Of a stretch of 11,773 nucleotides of DNA, positions 7,260 through 11,773 are shown one piece after another. This DNA comes from JBLHGN01 sp047616325 (lineage in GTDB: Bacteria; Pseudomonadota; Gammaproteobacteria; Pseudomonadales; Cellvibrionaceae). Where the stretch lies: NCBI GenBank assembly GCA_047616325.1, contig JBLHGN010000097.1, positions 1 through 11,773 on the forward strand. Reading direction: 5' to 3'. Position numbers and translations under genes: made by a program. Under the pieces are notes generated by a model. The model did no database searches. It was given only the letters and a program-made list of their open reading frames with translations, and had not been told where the DNA came from. Position 1 is the first letter of the stretch, and the number at the start of each line of letters is the position of its first letter.

Positions 7260-7886
7260 GTGGCTACTAGAGGTGTAAACAAGGTTATTCTTATTGGAAA
7301 CTGTGGACAGGACCCCGAAACGAAATTCACCGCAAGTGGAGCGGCCATTGCCAATCTCAGTATTGCCACGTCTGACAGCTGGAAGGATAAGCAAACAGGG
7401 CAGATGCAAGAGCGAACAGAGTGGCACAGGGTGGTGTTTTTTAACCGCTTGGCCGAAATAGTCGGCGAGTATCTCCGCAAGGGCAGTAAAGTGTACATTG
7501 AAGGACGTTTGCAAACGCGCAAGTGGCAAGACCAAAGCGGGCAGGAGCGTTATACTACCGAAATCGTTGGTAATGAGATGCAAATGCTGGATTCCCGCGG
7601 TGGTGACAATGCTGGAGGCGGTTCTGCGCAGCAGGGCGGTTATGGCCAGTCTAGTGGCTACGATCAACAGGGTGGCGGCATGCCTGGGCAGCAATCTCAC
7701 TCGAATCAAGGTGCACCTCGACAGGCTGCGCCGGCCCCTGCCCAGTCAAGTCCGCGGCAAAATGCTCCGGCTGGATACCAAAACGCGCCGCAGCAGAACT
7801 ATCAGCCCTCGGCACCAAAGAACGCTCCAGCACAACAAGCACCCGCGCAAGATATGGACAGTTTTGACGACGACATACCGTTTTAG
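7260..7886 (+). CDS. ssb: Single-stranded DNA-binding protein
   Basis: Coats single-stranded DNA during replication, repair and recombination and recruits partner proteins through its C-terminal tip. The OB-fold occupies about residues 1-110 (ATRGVNKVILIGNCGQDPET, TEWHRVVFF, GSKVYIEGRLQTRKWQD, SGQERYTTEIV), matching E. coli SSB from the first residue. A long Gly/Gln/Pro/Ala-rich linker follows (about 118-198), and the acidic tip DSFDDDIPF is intact. At 208 residues it is longer than the E. coli protein (178) because of the linker. The start is GTG (7260-7262) with GAGAGGA just upstream. It lies 116 bases after the transporter and 10 bases before the SDR-like gene, so it is probably cotranscribed with the latter. 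No SOS box was found before it. Confidence 0.97.
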   Translation: MATRGVNKVILIGNCGQDPETKFTASGAAIANLSIATSDSWKDKQTGQMQERTEWHRVVFFNRLAEIVGEYLRKGSKVYIEGRLQTRKWQDQSGQERYTTEIVGNEMQMLDSRGGDNAGGGSAQQGGYGQSSGYDQQGGGMPGQQSHSNQGAPRQAAPAPAQSSPRQNAPAGYQNAPQQNYQPSAPKNAPAQQAPAQDMDSFDDDIPF

Positions 7887-7896
7887 AGGTTGACAC

Positions 7897-8871
7897 TTGG
7901 CATTTAAAATTCTTGTTAGGTCAGTAGAATCAAAGTTTTTGACGCTTATGCGTGCGGCCTTTGAGGATTCGCCTGTGGTACTTTTGTGCCCCGGTTCGGC
8001 TGAATTGGACTGGTCGGTTTCGGCATCGGTTTCGGCCTATATCGCTGCCAAATCGCCAAGTGTAGTGGTTAATTATTCGTTGCTTCCAGTGCTTGAAAGT
8101 ATCCAAAATAAGAGCCAATCAGACGATCTTCAGCCGAGACAGCATACCTCACTCTTTTCGATAACTCCTTGTGCAGACGAGTTGCTCGGCGTCGAATATG
8201 TAGCGGCGGCCTGTCAAAACGCAGGTCTAGTGTTGATACATATATCCTCCTACCGGGCTTTTGGTGAAGATACTGCAATTGAAAAACTTACCGATGGCGC
8301 GACTCCTTCTCCATGCAACGAGTTGGGCGTGTATTTGTTAGCTTTAGAGCAAGCGGTGAGCTGTGTTGAGCATCACGTCATTTTGCGCCCAAGTTGGATG
8401 CTAAGCGGTGAGATTGAAAACCTTCTCGATCATATGATTCCGAGCTTACTCAACGGCCAGCCCTTTGTTGTTTCAGACCACAATTACGGCAACCCTCTGC
8501 AGTCAAAATTCGTAGTGAGGGCGGTGGCCGCGGTCATTCAGCAGGTGCTTTGTGGTGCTGAGAATTGGGGCGTGTATCACCTCCACAGCTCTGATACCTG
8601 CTCTGAGGCTGAGTTTTGTGATAATTTGGTTAGATTGCTAAAAGCGGAGCTAGGTACGGAAATAGAAATGCCCGGCGTAGCCGCTAAAAATGACAGCCGT
8701 AAATTGATGTCGCCAAATGCCAATTTACAGGGTCGGCGCTGCACAGATGATTTTGGCATTCAGCTACCATCTTGGCGCAACGGCTTGAAAAAGTTAGTGC
8801 GCACTCATCTGGAGCGGTCCGGTTATTTGGAAAAAAAGGTGCTGGAAAAAATCACGGATCTCAATGGTTAA
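7897..8871 (+). CDS. RmlD-like SDR-fold protein with degenerate active site
   Basis: A 324-residue protein with the layout of extended short-chain dehydrogenases of the RmlD (dTDP-4-dehydrorhamnose reductase) type: a first beta strand KILV at 4-7, VVVNYSLLP at 57-64, LVLIHISSYRAFGED at 111-125, the SDR helix region at 140-154, VILRPSWMLSG at 161-171, then WGVYHLHSSDTCSEAEF. Key residues are absent. The NAD(P)-binding GxxGxxG after strand 1 is RSVESKF, and the catalytic YxxxK is L143 and L147 in LGVYL. It is therefore probably not an active reductase, though it may bind a nucleotide sugar or a protein partner. The start is TTG (7897-7899), with AGAGG about six bases upstream overlapping the ssb stop. 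It follows ssb by 10 bases and is probably in the same operon. Fold assignment is fairly sure; function is unknown. Confidence 0.75.
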   Translation: MAFKILVRSVESKFLTLMRAAFEDSPVVLLCPGSAELDWSVSASVSAYIAAKSPSVVVNYSLLPVLESIQNKSQSDDLQPRQHTSLFSITPCADELLGVEYVAAACQNAGLVLIHISSYRAFGEDTAIEKLTDGATPSPCNELGVYLLALEQAVSCVEHHVILRPSWMLSGEIENLLDHMIPSLLNGQPFVVSDHNYGNPLQSKFVVRAVAAVIQQVLCGAENWGVYHLHSSDTCSEAEFCDNLVRLLKAELGTEIEMPGVAAKNDSRKLMSPNANLQGRRCTDDFGIQLPSWRNGLKKLVRTHLERSGYLEKKVLEKITDLNG

Positions 8872-8901
8872 CAGGGGTTTTAAGCGACTTTAATTAGGAG
8901 C

Positions 8902-8958
8902 ATGCCTGTGAGTTATCAAAAAAACCTGGTGAGCTTACAAATTCGTTTAATCATTTGA
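8902..8958 (+). other. Possible 17-18 codon mini-ORF after the SDR-like gene
   Basis: TTAGGAG (8894-8900) is followed by an ATG at 8902 and an in-frame GTG at 8908, the latter with ideal seven-base spacing. The frame closes with TGA at 8956-8958. The peptide from GTG is VSYQKNLVSLQIRLII. It lies between the SDR-like gene and the terminator and so would be on the same transcript. I recognise no family; a good Shine-Dalgarno alone is thin support. Confidence 0.25.
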
Positions 8959-8987
8959 TGTGTCAATGCATTGGCTACGTAGCTTGC

Positions 8988-9018
8988 AAAAAAAGCCGCG
9001 CACAGCGCGGCTTTTTTT
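8988..9018. terminator. Bidirectional intrinsic terminator
   Basis: Seven A, then GCCGCGC (8995-9001), loop ACA, GCGCGGC (9005-9011), then seven T. The 7-bp all-GC stem is flanked by A and T runs, so it acts on both strands. It would end the ssb/SDR-like transcript on + and the fabA-fabB transcript on -, lying 12 bases past the fabB stop. Confidence 0.95.
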
Positions 9019-9029
9019 GTTTTTAAACC

Positions 9030-10244
9030 CTAATCTTGATATTTTTGGAATATCAATGTGGCGTTTGTACCGCCGAAACCAAAACTATTCGACATGGCTC
9101 GGTTGATAACGGCGTCTTTCGATTCCCGAACAATAGGTAAACCCTCTGCCTCCGGATCCACAGTTTGTATGTTAGCCGATCCGGCTATGAAGTTATGTTG
9201 CATCATCAATAAGCTATATATGGCTTCTTGTACCCCGGTAGCGCCCAGGGAATGGCCAGTGAGCGATTTAGTTGAGCTAATCTGTGGCACGTCGGCGCCG
9301 AACACCTCCTTAATCGCTTTAAGCTCGGCAAGGTCTCCAACGGGGGTGCTGGTGCCGTGAGAATTGATGTAATCGATACTGCCGTCAACCGTAGCCATTG
9401 CCTGCCTCATACAGCGCGCGGCGCCCTCTCCAGACGGTGCCACCATGTCGTGGCCGTCTGATGTGGCTCCGTAGCCAACCAATTCGCCATAGATTTTGGC
9501 GCCGCGTGCCAGTGCGTGATCTAATGATTCCACCACAACGCAACCGCCGCCGCCTGCGATAACAAAACCGTCTCTGTTGGCGTCGTAGGCGCGAGAAGCT
9601 TTTTCAGGTGTGTCGTTACACTTGCTGGATAGGGCGCCCATCGCATCAAAAAGACCTGTGAGCGTCCAGTGTTCTTCTTCACCACCGCCGGCAAACACAA
9701 CGTCTTGTTTGCCGAGTTGGATCAATTCCATTGCATTGCCAATACAGTGGGCACTGGTAGCGCAAGCAGAGGAAATAGAGTAGTTGACCCCTTTAATTTT
9801 AAACGGAGTGGCCAAACATGCTGATGTTGTGCTTCCCATAGTTTGTGTAACGCGGTAGGGGCCGGCGCGCTTAACACCTCGTTCGCGAATAATATCGGCC
9901 GAATCAACTACGCTTTTTGTAGAAGCACCCCCAGAGCCGACGATGATGCCGGTGCGCTCATTGGAGACCTGATCTTCGGAAAGGCCTGAGTCTTTAATGG
10001 CCTGATCCATGGCGATAAAGGCAAATCCAGCGGCATCGCCCATAAAGCGCAGAACTTTTCTATCGATATGCTCCGCTAGGTTGATATCCACAGAGCCGGA
10101 CACGGTGCTGCGAAAGCCGCGCTCCTTGTACGACTCATTGTGTTTGATGCCGGATTTACCCTCGCGCAAAGCGCTCAAAACGGTATCGGTATCATTGCCT
10201 ATACACGAAACAATCCCCATACCAGTCACAACAACACGCTTCAT
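9030..10244 (-). CDS. fabB: Beta-ketoacyl-ACP synthase I (KAS I)
   Basis: Condensing enzyme that extends acyl-ACP with malonyl-ACP and is required to elongate the cis-3-decenoyl product of FabA, giving unsaturated fatty acids; cytoplasmic, type II fatty acid synthesis. It has 404 residues, a family-typical length. The catalytic cysteine is C161 in SSACATSAHC, with H296 in NSHGTSTPVGD, K326 in SSTKSLTGHS and H331 in GHSLGATG. All are offset by two from the E. coli FabB residues C163, H298, K328 and H333. The N-terminal KRVVVTGMGIVSCIG strand and the C-terminal NSFGFGGTNATLIF are intact. The start is ATG (10242-10244), with AAGAGG six bases upstream. It is the second gene after fabA, with a 197-base gap that may hold its own promoter. 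FabF is less likely because of the FabA linkage and the SSACATSAHC context. Confidence 0.97.
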   Translation of the reverse strand: MKRVVVTGMGIVSCIGNDTDTVLSALREGKSGIKHNESYKERGFRSTVSGSVDINLAEHIDRKVLRFMGDAAGFAFIAMDQAIKDSGLSEDQVSNERTGIIVGSGGASTKSVVDSADIIRERGVKRAGPYRVTQTMGSTTSACLATPFKIKGVNYSISSACATSAHCIGNAMELIQLGKQDVVFAGGGEEEHWTLTGLFDAMGALSSKCNDTPEKASRAYDANRDGFVIAGGGGCVVVESLDHALARGAKIYGELVGYGATSDGHDMVAPSGEGAARCMRQAMATVDGSIDYINSHGTSTPVGDLAELKAIKEVFGADVPQISSTKSLTGHSLGATGVQEAIYSLLMMQHNFIAGSANIQTVDPEAEGLPIVRESKDAVINRAMSNSFGFGGTNATLIFQKYQD

Positions 10245-10441
10245 AATCGACCTCTTAACTTATACTGATTTCATCGCATTGCGACGTTTACTGCACCGCG
10301 CTAAACGAGCACGGCGACGGTGTAATTACTTGGTGGCTCTATTATAGGCCTTGTGCATGCGAGTTTTCACATTCTTCTTGCTGCTTGTCATCAATGAGTG
10401 TTGGTAAGCGCCAGCCAGATATGAATATTAAGCCTGCTCTC
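10245..10441 (-). promoter_or_regulatory. fabA-fabB intergenic region with possible fabB promoter
   Basis: The 197-base gap contains a perfect TATAAT on the minus strand (RC of 10341-10346) with GTGAAA (RC of 10365-10370) 18 bases upstream, a plausible secondary promoter for fabB. No intrinsic terminator is visible behind fabA, so read-through from the fabA promoter is also expected. Confidence 0.4.
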
Positions 10442-10966
10442 CTAAAAAGAGTCAGTATTGGAGAACAAGCCAACGCGCAAATCTTTGGCAAAATATATTT
10501 CTTTGTCGTCAACTGACACCCGGCCATCGGCGATACCCATAATCAATTTGCGTTCGATCACGCGCTTTAAGTTAATGTGATAGGTTACTTTTTTGGCGGT
10601 TGGCAATACTTGTCCAGTAAATTTCACTTCGCCTGACCCAAGGGCGCGACCGCGACCGAGATTGCCCTTCCACGCTAAAAAGAAGCCAACCAATTGCCAC
10701 ATAGCATCTAAGCCCAGGCAACCGGGCATTACTGGGTCGCCAGGGAAGTGGCAAGCAAAAAACCAGAGTTCAGGGTTTATATCTAATTCAGCCACAATTT
10801 CTCCCTTGCCGTACTCCCCTCCGGTCTGGCTTATATGGGCGATTCTATCGACCATAAGCATATTTGGCACAGGAAGTTGAGCATTGCCTGGTCCAAACAT
10901 ATCGCCGTTACCGCATGTGAGAAGTTCTTCCTTCGAGTAGGATGATTGTGGTTTAAAGTTGAGCAT
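10442..10966 (-). CDS. fabA: 3-hydroxydecanoyl-ACP dehydratase/isomerase
   Basis: Bifunctional enzyme that dehydrates 3-hydroxydecanoyl-ACP and isomerises trans-2- to cis-3-decenoyl-ACP, the branch point of anaerobic unsaturated fatty acid synthesis. It has 174 residues, close to the 172 of E. coli. The hot-dog fold signature is clear: VPNMLMVDRI at 33-42, WFFACHFPGDPVMPGCLGLD at 68-87 with catalytic H73 and D87, then AMWQLVGFFLAWKG. The ending KDLRVGLF is also typical of FabA rather than FabZ, which is shorter and lacks this C-terminus. The start is ATG (10964-10966) with AGGA about eleven bases upstream, a slightly long spacing, but the N-terminus aligns well. First gene of the fabA-fabB operon, as in Pseudomonas. 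Control by a FabR/DesT-type repressor is common in relatives, but I could not identify an operator. Confidence 0.97.
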   Translation of the reverse strand: MLNFKPQSSYSKEELLTCGNGDMFGPGNAQLPVPNMLMVDRIAHISQTGGEYGKGEIVAELDINPELWFFACHFPGDPVMPGCLGLDAMWQLVGFFLAWKGNLGRGRALGSGEVKFTGQVLPTAKKVTYHINLKRVIERKLIMGIADGRVSVDDKEIYFAKDLRVGLFSNTDSF

Positions 10967-11366
10967 TAGAGCATGTTTCCTGAGAGTGGAGTGTTGAATC
11001 AGCTACAGCTGCCGACTATTTGACCGGTTTTGTGTTCGCAAAGAGCGGATAAGCCAGCTTGGCGAGAGCGTTGTTTATATAATAATTTAGCAGAGCTGTT
11101 TTGAAATTACGAAGTTCTATATGTTAGGGAGAAATTTTAATTTAAAGACTGCGCATTCTAACGCGTAAAAAATGAATGTCCAGTTCGAGAGCCACGACCA
11201 CAGCGATTCTCGGCCTAACCGCAAAATTGCTTAAAAAACATTCAACCCAAGCAAGGTCAATCGCTGTAGTGGAGTTTTACAGCCAAAAGCCCCACGGCTA
11301 CCCAGAAAAACGGATTAACGGGCAGGTAACACACTACGCAGTCAAGCGCAGGAATGGGTATTACTC
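10967..11366. other. fabA upstream region and IS-proximal spacer
   Basis: A 400-base stretch with no recognisable gene. The half next to fabA is AT-rich around 11071-11110 and could hold its promoter (minus strand TATTAT at 11079-11084 with a weak TTTCAA sixteen bases upstream). Further out, ACAGCGATT (11200-11208) is the exact inverse of AATCGCTGT (11259-11267). A + frame open through 11176-11382 lacks a Shine-Dalgarno, has no recognisable motif and ends inside the inverted transposase remnant; I treat it as chance. Confidence 0.4.
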
Positions 11367-11490
11367 CCTAGGGCTCTTTTGAAAGAAACGGAATCCCTCC
11401 GCGACCGCTCATGAATTTGAGCATCACATCATTCCATGTTTCAAAAATAAAATAGCGGATAAGCACTCTAAAGGTCTCCCACAAATGCCG
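11367..11490 (-). repeat. Inverted repeat, right arm (transposase B 3' end)
   Basis: Reverse complement of 552-675 with three mismatches in 124 bases. It carries the same reading frame on the minus strand (RHLWETFRVLIRYFIFETWN… to FLSKEP and TAG at 11368-11370), so it is a second, shorter remnant of the same transposase gene. It is cut on its 5' side at about 11490, where the ISAzo13-like element begins. Not a functional gene. Confidence 0.9.
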
Positions 11491-11522
11491 CTTAGGAACG
11501 TGCATGAAATAACGTCCGGAAT
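11491..11522 (-). other. Probable right end of the ISAzo13-like element
   Basis: The short interval between the ISAzo13-like stop codon and the break point of the transposase B remnant reads TCCGGACGTTATTTCATGCA on the minus strand, then CGTTCCTAAG. It lies where an IS terminal inverted repeat is expected and forms the junction with older debris. The partner repeat is outside the window, so this rests on position. Confidence 0.4.
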
Positions 11523-11773
11523 TTACGAAGTGACCGGTCTCACTTTATAATTTAATTCCCCCAATACCTGATCAAAAACAATCGTACCGGTGTCGTAAAT
11601 TTCCTTACACGCCTTTTTTCTTGTTTCGTAAACTTTATCGATGATGTTCGCAGTCACCTTTAGCCCTTGTTCCGTATGCGTATTTCCAATCAGCTCCCTG
11701 ACAAGCTCATGATTTTTAAACACTACTCCAGACATGGCTCGAGTAACATGCGGAAATAGTTTGTGCTCTATGG
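11523..11773 (-). CDS. ISAzo13-like transposase, C-terminal part, runs off the window
   Basis: The frame is open from the window edge to TAA at 11523-11525 and gives about 83 residues beginning IEHKLFPHVTRAMSGVVF, followed by ELIGNTHTEQGLKVTANI, YETRKKA and a final ELNYKVRP. The I-E-H-x-L-F-x-x-x-T-R start, the T-x-T-x-x-G-L-x-V core and the final NY-x-x-x-P are the usual C-terminus of ISAzo13-family transposases (DDE type). The internal ATG at 11733-11735 lies in the middle of this domain and is not the real start. Whether the rest is intact cannot be seen. The 3' side abuts the truncated transposase B remnant, so this element or its derivative probably inserted there. Confidence 0.75.
   Translation of the reverse strand, partial: IEHKLFPHVTRAMSGVVFKNHELVRELIGNTHTEQGLKVTANIIDKVYETRKKACKEIYDTGTIVFDQVLGELNYKVRPVTS

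Noticed and set aside
7239..7709. Long antisense frame over ssb
   Set aside because: The ssb frame on the + strand carries the OB-fold and acidic tip; the antisense frame is a composition effect.
11176..11382. Open + frame of 68 codons near the right end
   Set aside because: It runs antisense into the inverted transposase remnant, has no Shine-Dalgarno and no recognisable motif.
1..11773. tRNA, rRNA or a phage/defence island
   Set aside because: No cloverleaf or rRNA motif, integrase, phage gene or defence-type gene was seen; the core is ordinary housekeeping sequence flanked by IS debris.

Overview
The window looks like a chromosomal segment of a gammaproteobacterium, probably from the Pseudomonas/Cellvibrionales side. 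Three things suggest this: a fabA-fabB operon for anaerobic-type unsaturated fatty acid synthesis, the order uvrA (divergent) - MFS transporter - ssb that I recall from pseudomonads, and proteins that align residue for residue with remembered E. coli counterparts (UvrA, YajR, SSB, FabA, FabB). The genus is an inference; no rRNA or tRNA gene is present to fix it.

Layout: bases 1-1320 are a mosaic of broken insertion sequences, three consecutive 3' ends of transposase genes on the + strand (IS1634-like, a second DDE type, then IS1634-like again). After an unassigned stretch comes uvrA (minus, 1706-4528), then a CsgD-like LuxR-type regulator (minus, 4727-5377). A 424-bp divergent region separates these from a plus-strand group: yajR-like MFS transporter (5806-7143), ssb (7260-7886) and a degenerate RmlD-like short-chain dehydrogenase (7897-8871). 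A near-perfect bidirectional terminator (8988-9018) separates this group from the convergent fabA-fabB operon (minus, 10966 to 9030). The right edge (11367-11773) again holds IS debris: an inverted copy of the second transposase 3' end and the C-terminal part of an ISAzo13-like transposase that runs out of the window.

How the genes work together: UvrA and SSB belong to DNA repair and replication, FabA and FabB to membrane lipid unsaturation. The CsgD-like regulator, the transporter and the SDR-like protein are the accessory parts. No new multi-gene defence or biosynthetic system is evident. The points most worth a second look are: the SDR homologue coupled to ssb, which has lost its Rossmann glycines and its YxxxK pair; the orphan CsgD-like regulator between uvrA and yajR; the 124-bp inverted IS remnants flanking the whole housekeeping block; the nested series of IS 3' ends at the left; and the run of five adjacent genes that all start with GTG or TTG.
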